20,142 nt of DNA. Origin: JACCXJ01 sp052387115 (GTDB lineage Bacteria; Pseudomonadota; Gammaproteobacteria; JACCXJ01). Both the position numbers and the translations under genes were made by a program. The stretch covers positions 1 through 20,142 of the forward strand of contig JBQTJM010000009.1 of assembly GCA_052387115.1 (NCBI GenBank). The letters run 5' to 3'. Within the stretch, counting starts at the first letter, position 1, and each line of letters opens with the position of its first letter. Positions 1 through 6,779 of this stretch are shown in pieces. The notes beneath the pieces were generated by a model. That model ran no database searches. It saw nothing but the letters and a program-made list of their open reading frames with translations, and had not been told where the DNA came from.

Positions 1-516
1 TACGGCGATATGGCGGGGGGTTTCGCGCCGCTCAAGGACGTGCCCAAGACCCTGGTCTACCGGCTCGCCCGCTGGCGCAACGCGCGCGCCCCCGTCATCC
101 CCGAGCGCGTGTTCGTGCGCCCCCCGAGCGCCGAGCTCGCGCCGGACCAGAAAGACGAGGACAACCTGCCGCCCTACGCCGTGCTCGACCCGATCCTGGA
201 GCGCTACGTGGAGCCGGATCAGGCCCCCGAGGACATCGTTGCGGCCGGCTTCGATCCCCGAACGGTGGCCCGGGTCGTACGCCTGGTGGACCGCAACGAA
301 TACAAACGCCGCCAGGCCGCCCCCGGCGTGCGCATCAGCCGTCGCGCCTTCGGCCGTGACCGGCGCTACCCGATCAGCTCGGGATATCGGAGAGGATTGA
401 GCGCGAACGGAATGCCGCTGGGCCGCCTATCCGCAACGGGCAGGCTGCATCATAAGACCGCGTCACGCGAAGTCTTTGGCCAGGTTGCTCTCGAAAGGGC
501 CGGTGTGGCAACCTAG
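1..516 (+). CDS. nadE: NAD+ synthetase, C-terminal part (gene begins before the window)
   Basis: This is the C-terminal 171 residues of the enzyme that amidates nicotinic acid adenine dinucleotide to NAD+. The frame is open from base 1 and reads YGDMAGGFAPLKDVPKTLVY, the conserved stretch after the synthetase active site. It continues to GRDRRYPISSGYR, the usual C-terminal signature of the bacterial glutamine-dependent form. That signature ends near base 390, but the frame runs about 41 further residues to TAG at 514-516. The extra tail has no family resemblance that I recognise. Either the original stop was lost by a small indel, or the gene end was rebuilt when the toxin-antitoxin pair arrived. 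The N-terminal glutaminase domain cannot be seen. bamD lies beyond the toxin pair on the other strand. Assignment is secure; the exact C-terminus is not. Confidence 0.9.
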   Translation, partial: YGDMAGGFAPLKDVPKTLVYRLARWRNARAPVIPERVFVRPPSAELAPDQKDEDNLPPYAVLDPILERYVEPDQAPEDIVAAGFDPRTVARVVRLVDRNEYKRRQAAPGVRISRRAFGRDRRYPISSGYRRGLSANGMPLGRLSATGRLHHKTASREVFGQVALERAGVAT

Positions 517-549
517 GCGCCATCTCAAATATCCGCTCGGAGGGTGGCC

Positions 550-771
550 ATGTCCACGGTTGAAACCTTGGAAGCCGAAGCCTTGCAGTTGCCGGCGTCG
601 GAGCGAGCGCGGCTGATCGAGAGGCTGATTGCCGGTCTTGATTCCGATCCGGCGATCGAGGAAGCGTGGGCAGCAGAGGTTGAGCGCCGTCACGCTGAAA
701 TCGAAAACGGTGCGGTTTCGCTCCTGCCTGGCCCTGAGGCCTTAGCCACACTCAAAGCCGAGTTTCGATGA
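550..771 (+). CDS. Antitoxin of a type II toxin-antitoxin pair (addiction-module component family)
   Basis: The protein has 73 residues. It has the look of the small helical addiction-module antitoxins (TIGR02574-like): an N-terminal helix with LEAEALQLPASERARLIERL, an acidic middle, and the AWAAEVERRHAEIENG segment. It would bind and neutralise the toxin encoded next to it and probably repress the pair. ATG at 550 is preferred because GGAGG at 539-543 sits six bases upstream. A GTG at 544 is in frame but abuts that Shine-Dalgarno. The stop codon overlaps the toxin start as ATGA (768-771), which implies translational coupling. The pair lies between nadE and bamD, an accessory insertion in a housekeeping setting. 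Confidence 0.82.
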   Translation: MSTVETLEAEALQLPASERARLIERLIAGLDSDPAIEEAWAAEVERRHAEIENGAVSLLPGPEALATLKAEFR

Positions 772-1061
772 ACTATTGGCTGCACCCGGAGGCGCGAGAG
801 GATCTACGAGAGGCAGCCGAGTATTATAGACAGCGAGCGGGGATCATCCTGTCGCAGTCGCTTCTCGCGGAGTTCGAGCGCTCGGTCGACCTCCTCCTAC
901 GCCATCCGGGCCTCGGAGCCATTTGGCGGTATGGCAAGCGCCGTTTTGTCATGGAGCGTTTCCCGTATGGCCTCATCTACACGGTCACAGGCGACCAGCT
1001 TCGCATCTGGGCGGTCGCACACCATAGTCGGCGCCCCGGCTACTGGAGAAGCAGAAAGTAG
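768..1061 (+). CDS. ParE/RelE-superfamily toxin
   Basis: The 97-residue protein begins MNYWLHPEAREDLREAAEYY, typical of ParE/RelE plasmid-stabilisation toxins. It ends in FPYGLIYTVTGDQLRIWAVA followed by HHSRRPGYW, matching the beta-hairpin and the C-terminal H-x-x-R-R-P-x-Y-W pattern of the family. Family members either poison gyrase (ParE) or cleave mRNA on the ribosome (RelE), and sequence alone does not settle which. The start overlaps the antitoxin stop by four bases. A 15-base tandem duplication begins at the toxin's last codons, so the stop codon context is repeated just downstream. The gene ends 21 bases before the convergent end of bamD. Confidence 0.85.
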   Translation: MNYWLHPEAREDLREAAEYYRQRAGIILSQSLLAEFERSVDLLLRHPGLGAIWRYGKRRFVMERFPYGLIYTVTGDQLRIWAVAHHSRRPGYWRSRK

Positions 1062-1081
1062 TCGGCCAGAAAGTAGTCGGG
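1052..1081. repeat. Two tandem 15-bp units at the toxin stop codon
   Basis: The unit CAGAAAGTAGTCGG plus one variable base occurs at 1052-1066 and again at 1067-1081. The first copy contains the toxin stop TAG and the second sits in the short gap before the end of bamD. It looks like a simple slippage duplication. Confidence 0.85.
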
Positions 1082-1082
1082 G

Positions 1083-1868
1083 TTACTCGGCAACCCGCAC
1101 GGCCCTGACCTCTTCGATCCCCGGGTGGCTCGGGTAGTTGTGTTCCAGCACCCGGATGGCATCGTCGGCCAGATCGTCGAGGGCCAGCACCCGATAGGCC
1201 TTGGCCATGAGGATGAGGGCGTCCGGCATCGCCGGCGCGCGCTGATAGTGCTCGACCACGTAGCGGGCACGGCTCGCTGCCGCCACATAGGCCCCGCGGC
1301 GCATATAGTAATGGGCCACGTTGATCTCGTGCTGGGCCAGGAGGTTGCGCAGGTAGGTCATGCGCAGCTGGGCATCGCGGGTATAACGGCTCCTGGGGAA
1401 GCGCCGGGTCAGCTCCGCGAAGTCCTGGAAGGCCTTCAGGGCCGAGGCCTGATCGCGCTGGGACATATCCATGTCCAGGAAGCGCTCCGCCAGCCCCTTG
1501 CCTTCCTGGAACCTGGCGAGACCCTTCAGGTAATAGGCATAGTCCACATGCCGGTTGTCGGGGTAGAGCTTGATGAAGCGGTCACAGGCCGCGACCGCAG
1601 ACACCGATTCGTCGTTCTTGAAATAGGCGTAAGCGAGGTCGAGCTGCGCCTGCTGGCTGTTCGGCCCGAATGGATAGCGCGCCAGGAGCTTTTCGTTGTA
1701 TTCGATGGCCTTCGTATAGTACTCGTCCTGCAGGGAATCCTTGGCCTCGCTGTAGAGCTTCTCGGCCGACCACTCCTTGGTCTCGTCCTCCTTGTCCTCG
1801 AACAGGCCCTCCAGGGTGGAGCAGGCCGTCAAGGCCAGGATCAGGGGCAACCAATAGAGCTTGTGCAT
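1083..1868 (-). CDS. bamD: Outer-membrane assembly lipoprotein BamD (ComL/YfiO)
   Basis: The 261-residue lipoprotein belongs to the BAM complex, which folds beta-barrel proteins into the outer membrane; with BamA it is the essential part. A signal peptide MHKLYWLPLILALTAC carries lipobox LTAC with Cys16 as the lipidation site. Ser at the next position favours outer-membrane sorting. The mature part is a string of TPR-like helical pairs, with stretches such as YTKAIEYNEKLLARYPFGP and DESVSAVAACDRFIKLYP. An upstream start at 2003 would add 45 residues before the signal peptide and destroy it, so ATG 1868 is chosen. Length fits the family (about 245-265). It is transcribed towards the toxin gene and nadE. 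Confidence 0.95.
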   Translation of the reverse strand: MHKLYWLPLILALTACSTLEGLFEDKEDETKEWSAEKLYSEAKDSLQDEYYTKAIEYNEKLLARYPFGPNSQQAQLDLAYAYFKNDESVSAVAACDRFIKLYPDNRHVDYAYYLKGLARFQEGKGLAERFLDMDMSQRDQASALKAFQDFAELTRRFPRSRYTRDAQLRMTYLRNLLAQHEINVAHYYMRRGAYVAAASRARYVVEHYQRAPAMPDALILMAKAYRVLALDDLADDAIRVLEHNYPSHPGIEEVRAVRVAE

Positions 1869-2088
1869 GGGGTTGATCTCGCCGCGGCTGCGCCATTCTA
1901 GCCCGGATTTATCGCTCCGGCCCGGGAGAAGATGAGCTGCCTGGCGCGAGGCCGCCGAGGCGCCGGTCTCTCTTGCTGGACTTGGGTAGCCCAGCGAGGA
2001 CAAATCATCGACCTTCCCTCAATCAATTCCTGTCAACGGCAAACCTTCGTGTTTCGCACGGCCATAGCCGGTGGATTAGCAGTTTGAG
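1869..2088. other. Upstream region of bamD, no gene seen
   Basis: This 220-bp gap lies between the bamD start and the 3' end of the CHRD remnant. Read on the minus strand it holds TAGAAT about 25 bases upstream of the bamD ATG, a possible -10, but no convincing -35. A small imperfect hairpin (CCGGA/TCCGG) lies beside it around 1903-1920. No convincing open frame was found. Confidence 0.3.
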
Positions 2089-2388
2089 TTAGTCATGACC
2101 CCGATCGTGGACTTGGCCGCGCAGCTCTCCGGGCCCGAAGGCATCCGTGTGAACGTTGGCGTAAATGGCCCCGGCCCTGACCGCCTCCACCAAAGCCGCG
2201 AAGTCGCCGGCCAAAATACCCTGGCCAGCCAACGCCACGACATCAGCGGCCGTGAGGGTCCCCTTGACAGCGCCGCCCGGACTCGGGCAGGTCGGCGTGG
2301 AGGCAACGGGACTTGGGTTGTCGTCTGAGTCGCACAGCCAGGCGATGATGCCTCCGGTCGTGTGTCGCTGGCCGAAGTGGACTACCCG
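2089..2388 (-). pseudogene. 3' remnant of a CHRD-domain protein gene
   Basis: Read on the minus strand, an open frame of about 100 codons ends at TAA 2091-2089 and is closed upstream by TAG at 2391-2389, with no usable start. It reads WLCDSDDNPSP, then GTLTAADVVALAGQGI, then AGDFAALVEAVRAGAIYANV and HTDAFGPGELRGQV. The last part is the hallmark C-terminal strand pair of CHRD domains (family consensus roughly AYVNVHT-x-xxPxGEIRGQ). The N-terminal half of the domain and any signal peptide are missing. The break falls beside the promoter-like region of the next gene, so a rearrangement there probably removed the 5' part. It is easily missed because it has no start codon and overlaps longer meaningless frames. 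Confidence 0.7.
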
Positions 2389-2389
2389 C

Positions 2390-2413
2390 TATACTTACTT
2401 CGATGAGGTAAGT
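2390..2413 (+). promoter_or_regulatory. Possible -10 box overlapping a 6-bp inverted repeat
   Basis: TATACT at 2390-2395 resembles a sigma-70 -10 hexamer, but no good -35 is visible at the normal distance. A perfect inverted repeat, ACTTAC (2393-2398) and GTAAGT (2408-2413), overlaps and follows it and could be an operator. It lies about 35 bases before the GYD gene. The call is tentative. Confidence 0.25.
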
Positions 2414-2443
2414 AACACGCCTGAGGGCGGGCTGGAGGACACC

Positions 2444-2755
2444 ATGAAATATGTACTTCTCGGGATGCTCAATACGGAATGGGTGGCAAAGCATGAGGAG
2501 CGGACCAGGGAAGCGAGGGAGAAGCTCCATGCGCTTGGCATCACCCTGGTCGCTGTCTACTACACCCAAGGGGCGTATGACTTCGTGGATGTGATCGACG
2601 CGCCGAGCGGAGAGGCAGGGCTCCAGTTCTCGGTATGGTATGCGAGCCAGGGGTATGGGCGCATTCAGACGCTCCCGGCCTACGATGCCAGTGTGATGGA
2701 GGAAGCGGCTCGGGGCGAACGGAAGGGCAAGAAGCGCGAGGCGCGAGGGCGGTGA
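2444..2755 (+). CDS. GYD-domain protein
   Basis: The 103-residue cytoplasmic protein begins MKYVLLGMLNTEWVAKHEER and carries the QGAYDFVDVIDAP segment that gives the GYD family its name (here G-A-Y-D), then QGYGRIQTLPAYD. These proteins adopt a dimeric alpha-beta-barrel-like fold; no reaction is established for them. The C-terminal 15 residues are a basic tail (ERKGKKREARGR). ATG 2444 is preceded by GGAGG at 2434-2438. Longer in-frame starts from 2165 run through the CHRD remnant and are rejected. The gene probably shares a transcript with the SDR gene that starts 20 bases after its stop. Confidence 0.8.
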   Translation: MKYVLLGMLNTEWVAKHEERTREAREKLHALGITLVAVYYTQGAYDFVDVIDAPSGEAGLQFSVWYASQGYGRIQTLPAYDASVMEEAARGERKGKKREARGR

Positions 2756-2775
2756 AGAAGAGTGGTTGACCCTCC

Positions 2776-3693
2776 ATGGCTTACGGATTGGTCACCGTCT
2801 TCGGTGGAACGGGGTTCCTTGGCCGCCGTATAGTAGAGCGTCTTGGTGCGGCAGGCGCTCGTGTGCGCGTGGCGGTGCGGCATACGACGGAGGGGGTGCC
2901 GCCCCAAGGAGGTGACGTAGAGGTTGTCTACGCCGATGTACGCGACGGGAGGACTGTCGCCCAAGCCGTCAGGGACTCCGACGCTGTCGTCAACGCCGTC
3001 GGCCTCTACGTTGAGCAGGGCGAGGCGACCTTCCAGGCGGTGCATGTCGACGGGGCGCAGGAGGTCGCACGAGCGGCGAGAGAGGCTGGGATTCCGCGGT
3101 TGGTCCACATCTCCGGTATCGGTGCCGATGTGAAATCAGAGTCCTCGTACGTCCGCTCCAGGGCCCTCGGTGAGCTTGCCGTACGGGAGGCGTGTACGGA
3201 GGCTGCCATCCTCCGCCCGAGCGTTCTCTTCGGCCCAGGAGACGCTCTTTTCCGGTCCCTTGCGGCGATCACGCGGGTCTCTCCCGTCTTCCCCCTTTTC
3301 GGAGACGGATCCACACGGCTCCAGCCGGTGTTTGTTGGCGATGTCGCGGAGGCGGTGGTGAAGGCGGTGGGCTCTCCCTCGGGGAGCGGAAAGGTCTACG
3401 AGCTTGGCGGGCCTCGGGTGTACCGCTACAAGCAGCTCGTCGAGTTGGTGCTCGTGCACCTGAAGCGAAAGAGGGTTCTGGTTCCGGTGCCGTTCTTTGT
3501 CTGGGAGATCCAATCTACCCTCCTCGGGATCTTGCCAAACCCACCCCTTACACGAGATCAGGTGATCCTTATGAGAAGGGATAACGTCGTGAGCGATACG
3601 GCACACACCTTTGCCGATCTCAGTATCACGCCACGACTGGTGGAAGCGGAGCTTCCTTCTATTATGGCTTATTGCTCAGGGAAGACGATATGA
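2776..3693 (+). CDS. Atypical SDR, NDUFA9/complex I-associated NAD(P)-binding type
   Basis: The 305-residue protein begins with a Rossmann fold: VTVFGGTGFLGRRIVERL at residues 6-23 contains the dinucleotide-binding GGTGFLG. Then come VVYADVRDG, DAVVNAVGLY, LVHISGIGAD, SSYVRSRALGE and AAILRPSVLFGPGD. The last of these, and the FPLFGDGSTRLQPVFVGDVA run, are typical of the NmrA/NDUFA9-like atypical SDRs. These bind NADPH or NADH but often lack a classical catalytic Tyr-Lys pair; here SxxYxxxR replaces YxxxK. Such proteins act as complex I-associated factors or as quinone/lipid-linked reductases. No strong Shine-Dalgarno precedes ATG 2776; translation may be coupled to the GYD gene. The substrate is unknown. 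Confidence 0.8.
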   Translation: MAYGLVTVFGGTGFLGRRIVERLGAAGARVRVAVRHTTEGVPPQGGDVEVVYADVRDGRTVAQAVRDSDAVVNAVGLYVEQGEATFQAVHVDGAQEVARAAREAGIPRLVHISGIGADVKSESSYVRSRALGELAVREACTEAAILRPSVLFGPGDALFRSLAAITRVSPVFPLFGDGSTRLQPVFVGDVAEAVVKAVGSPSGSGKVYELGGPRVYRYKQLVELVLVHLKRKRVLVPVPFFVWEIQSTLLGILPNPPLTRDQVILMRRDNVVSDTAHTFADLSITPRLVEAELPSIMAYCSGKTI

Positions 3694-3891
3694 CAGACAT
3701 CGGTCGTGTGCGCGACCACAACCAGCGAGGCATCCGCCGGGTTCCATGGGGCGATCACGGTACTTTTCGACCAGGCTGATGTTCCTCCACGGCGCAAGCC
3801 GCACGTGCTTCGAACGGCGTTGCGATTCGGTACCCGAACGCGGTCCGTTGACGGATACGGGGCCTCCCTGCCCCGCCTGCCGCGCGTGGAA

Positions 3892-6762
3892 TTACAAGCT
3901 CGCCTTCAGGAAATGCTTGGCATAGTCGGTGATGATCCCGGTGACGCCACGTGACAGGACGTCGTCCAGGGCCGTGAGGAAGGTATCGATGTGCTCGCGT
4001 TGGGCGATCAAGGGTGGCTCGAGGCGGATCACATTGCGGTTGTATTCGGTGAAGGCCACCAGGATATGGTGGTCCTTGAGGAGCAGGCTCCCGACGAAGC
4101 CGCACAGGCTGCCTTTGAGCTTGTCGTCCAAGAGTGAGACGATGGGGCGTATGGCCATCGGCAGCGTCTGACTGAAGTCGTGAAACTCGATCCCCACCAT
4201 GAGACCGAGCCCGCGCACCTCCTTGAGGATCTTCGTGTGTTTGGCGCGGAGGTCCCTGAGCCTACCGAGGAGATACGCCCCTTGCACGGCGCTGTTCTCG
4301 ATGAGTCCCTCGTCGTAGAGGACATTCAGGGCCTCGATGGCCGTGGCGCAGGCCTCGCCGATCCCGCCGAAGGTCGCGGGGCCGTGGATGAGCGCGGTCT
4401 TGGGGGTCCCATAGGCCTTCATGTACAGCGCCCGGCGCGCGATCATGGCCCCGATTGCGGTCTTGCCGCCACCGAGCGACTTGGCGAGCGTCACGATATC
4501 GGGGACCACCCCCTCGTGCTCGAACGCGAAGAACCGGCCGGTGCGCCCGACACCGCACTGGACCTCGTCCGCGAGCCACACCACCTGGTACCGATCGCAT
4601 AACCGGCGCACCTCGCGCCAGTAACCGGGTGGCGCCAGCACGATCCCGCCCCCGCCCTGCACCGTCTCCAGGACCAGCACCCCGATCGAGGGGTCGCGTT
4701 TCAGCGCCGCCTCGAGCGCCTGCGCATCGCCGAACGGTACCCGCACGCGGTTATCCAGGAGCCGGAAAGTGGATTGATAAAACTCCGAATCGGTCACCGA
4801 CAGCGCCGCTCTGGTCTTGCCGTGGAAGGACCGCTCGGCGTAGGCGATGGTGGACCGCTCCCGCCCCTGGACCTTCTCGGCGAGCTTCAAGGCCGCTTCG
4901 ACGGCCTCCGACCCGGCCGAGCCCAGGAACACCATATCGAGATCGCCCGGGGCGATGCTCGCCAGGTTCTTGGCCAGCGCGCTGGCGTACTGGGACATGA
5001 AGGCGATCGCGATCTCGTGGCGCTTCTCGTCCTGGAAACGCTTGCGGGTGGCGAGGATGCGGGGGTGATTGTGACCGAGCGCGAGTGCTCCGAAACCGCC
5101 GAAGAAGTCCAGGATGCGCCAGCCGCGCTTGTCGGTGTAATACATCCCCTCGGCGCTCTCGATCACCACCTCGTGAAAGCCGAGGAGCTTGAGGAAATGG
5201 TACTGGCCGGGGTTCAGATGCGCACGGAAGAGATCGGCGGTCTCTGCGACCGTGAGGGCCTTGGCATCTTCGACACTCAGGAGCTCGGGTCTCGGGATCG
5301 CGTGGGGTTCCCTTTCGGGGTTGTAAATGGGTGCTGGCTCGGCTCTTATGGCTGTCATCATCGTGCTCGGGGCTGCAAGCCCCTGATGCCTCCGTTGAAT
5401 GGTTGGGGAGCTCGGAAAGGCGGATCGGGCCGGTACCGGTCTCAACCCCAGGCGCCGCGCGAGATCCGAGCTCATGCGTGCCTCGGGATCGATGTCCTCC
5501 AAGACGCGCCGGAACTCCGCGAGCCTTGGGTACATGGTCTCGAATATCCGACGGGGCAGGCAGGCGTCCTTGGCGAGGTACACGCGCCCACCGTGATCGC
5601 TCGTTACGGCCGCGAGCCGGGTCAATAAGGCCTGCGTCCCCGCCCGGTGCGGGAAGTCCAGCGCCAGCGTATAACCGCGCAGGGGGAAAGAGATCAATCC
5701 CCGACCGTTGCCGCCCAAGGTCTTGAGCACCGCGAGGAACGACGCCGCGCGCGCGCGCACGACCTCTTCGAGCAGCCTCTGGATGCCCGGACGCGCGGCC
5801 TGGTCCGGTATCACGCACTGAAACTGATAGAACCCGCGCCTGCCGTACAGGCGATTCCAGTCCAGGAGCCCGTCCAGGGGATAGAGGAAACGCTCGACGA
5901 GTGTCGTCCGGATCCGGCCCCCTCGCGGGATGCGGTGGTAATAAGCGCTGTTGAAGGCGGCGATGCTCCAGGGATTCAGGACCGCCGCGGGGAGATCCAC
6001 CGGAAGGCGCAAGCGCCTCCGCGGCCCCGCCGGCAAAGGCGTCTCGGAGGGCTCGGCCGTCTCCAGGACCCCGCGCCCGAGCCGGCCGGCGCGTGCCAGT
6101 CCGTCGATCCAGGCGACGGAATAGGTCTGCGCGCTGCGCGCCTCTTCGAAGGCCTCGAAGAATCCCTCCAGGTGGGGGATGCGCCGTTCCCGCACCGCGA
6201 CGGCATTGGAAGGAACGCGCCTGAGCGCGAAGCACACGGCCAGGATCACGCCGGTCAAGCCCAGTCCGCCGATCGTGGCGGCGAACCACTCGCCCGGCGG
6301 GCCGAGGCGCGCTACCTCTCCACACGGCAGCAGCAGATCGATCCAGCGCACCTGGTCGCCGAAGCTGCCATGGCGATCGTGGTTCTTCCCGTGGATATCG
6401 TTTGCGACCGCACCGCCGATGGTGGCGTAGCCGGTGCCAGGGCTCACCGGGGCGACGAAACCGCGCGGCAGGAAGTCTCTCATCAGATCGTGGAACGTCA
6501 CCCCGGGCTCGCACACGATCTCGCCGCTGTCGGGGTCGAAGGACAGGACGCGGTTCAAGCCCGCCGTCAGGATCACTCGCCCGCCGCTGTTGAGCGCGGC
6601 GTCGCCGTAGCTGCGGCCGCCGGCATGGCAGATGAGGCCTTGGTTATCGCGGGTATGCCTCAGGGTGTCGATGAGGGCTTCCCGGCTGTGCGGGGTGCAG
6701 GCGAGCGCCGGGGCCCGGGTCAGGCGCCCGAAGCCGCAGAGATCTACGGCCTGCCAATCCAT
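3892..6762 (-). CDS. Fusion: DprE1-type FAD sugar oxidase plus class III PLP aminotransferase
   Basis: One uninterrupted frame encodes 956 residues. Residues 1-440 match DprE1, the FAD enzyme that oxidises C2 of decaprenylphosphoryl-ribose: GGRSYGD (48-54) and SPGTGYATIGGAVANDIHGK (107-126) bind FAD, and YLAKD holds Lys398, equivalent to the active-site Lys418 of M. tuberculosis DprE1. ALDFP places Ala367 where DprE1 has Cys387. From Met468 it is a complete class III aminotransferase: GSAGSEAVEAALK (614-626), SFHGKT, ADEVQCGVGRTG with cofactor-contacting Asp732, and TLAKSLGGG with PLP Lys761. About 55 residues of Pro/Arg/Ser-rich linker join them. ATG 6762 is chosen because homology starts there; the open frame to 6939 runs into the upstream gene. 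The gene starts 17 bases after the HAD-UbiA stop, so they form one operon. The natural reading is oxidation of a sugar hydroxyl to a ketone followed by amination. A hopanoid (HpnO-like) or amino-acid role for the second domain is the main alternative. A lost stop codon or sequencing error between two genes cannot be excluded. Confidence 0.85.
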   Translation of the reverse strand: MDWQAVDLCGFGRLTRAPALACTPHSREALIDTLRHTRDNQGLICHAGGRSYGDAALNSGGRVILTAGLNRVLSFDPDSGEIVCEPGVTFHDLMRDFLPRGFVAPVSPGTGYATIGGAVANDIHGKNHDRHGSFGDQVRWIDLLLPCGEVARLGPPGEWFAATIGGLGLTGVILAVCFALRRVPSNAVAVRERRIPHLEGFFEAFEEARSAQTYSVAWIDGLARAGRLGRGVLETAEPSETPLPAGPRRRLRLPVDLPAAVLNPWSIAAFNSAYYHRIPRGGRIRTTLVERFLYPLDGLLDWNRLYGRRGFYQFQCVIPDQAARPGIQRLLEEVVRARAASFLAVLKTLGGNGRGLISFPLRGYTLALDFPHRAGTQALLTRLAAVTSDHGGRVYLAKDACLPRRIFETMYPRLAEFRRVLEDIDPEARMSSDLARRLGLRPVPARSAFPSSPTIQRRHQGLAAPSTMMTAIRAEPAPIYNPEREPHAIPRPELLSVEDAKALTVAETADLFRAHLNPGQYHFLKLLGFHEVVIESAEGMYYTDKRGWRILDFFGGFGALALGHNHPRILATRKRFQDEKRHEIAIAFMSQYASALAKNLASIAPGDLDMVFLGSAGSEAVEAALKLAEKVQGRERSTIAYAERSFHGKTRAALSVTDSEFYQSTFRLLDNRVRVPFGDAQALEAALKRDPSIGVLVLETVQGGGGIVLAPPGYWREVRRLCDRYQVVWLADEVQCGVGRTGRFFAFEHEGVVPDIVTLAKSLGGGKTAIGAMIARRALYMKAYGTPKTALIHGPATFGGIGEACATAIEALNVLYDEGLIENSAVQGAYLLGRLRDLRAKHTKILKEVRGLGLMVGIEFHDFSQTLPMAIRPIVSLLDDKLKGSLCGFVGSLLLKDHHILVAFTEYNRNVIRLEPPLIAQREHIDTFLTALDDVLSRGVTGIITDYAKHFLKASL
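5369..5383. repeat. Hairpin at the junction of the two fused domains
   Basis: GGGGCT, loop GCA, AGCCCC forms a perfect 6-bp stem. On the coding (minus) strand it lies between GGAGG (5393-5389) and the double ATG at 5361-5356 that would start a free-standing aminotransferase. Folding would shorten the distance from that GGAGG to the ATG from 27 to about 12 bases, so internal initiation is conceivable. Confidence 0.6.
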
Positions 6763-6779
6763 GCCGAAGGACGATTTTT

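Noticed and set aside
1125..1901. 258-codon plus-strand frame
   Set aside because: It lies wholly antisense to bamD and has the biased residue composition of a GC-rich shadow frame.
3694..3891. Bidirectional terminator between the convergent SDR and fusion genes
   Set aside because: Two tiny stems (TTCGG/CCGAA near 3826-3838 and TCCG/CGGA near 3844-3855) exist, but both are weak and no T-run follows. No gene is seen in this gap either.
4751..6514. 587-codon minus-strand frame
   Set aside because: Out-of-frame shadow of the fusion gene with Arg/Pro/Gly-heavy composition.
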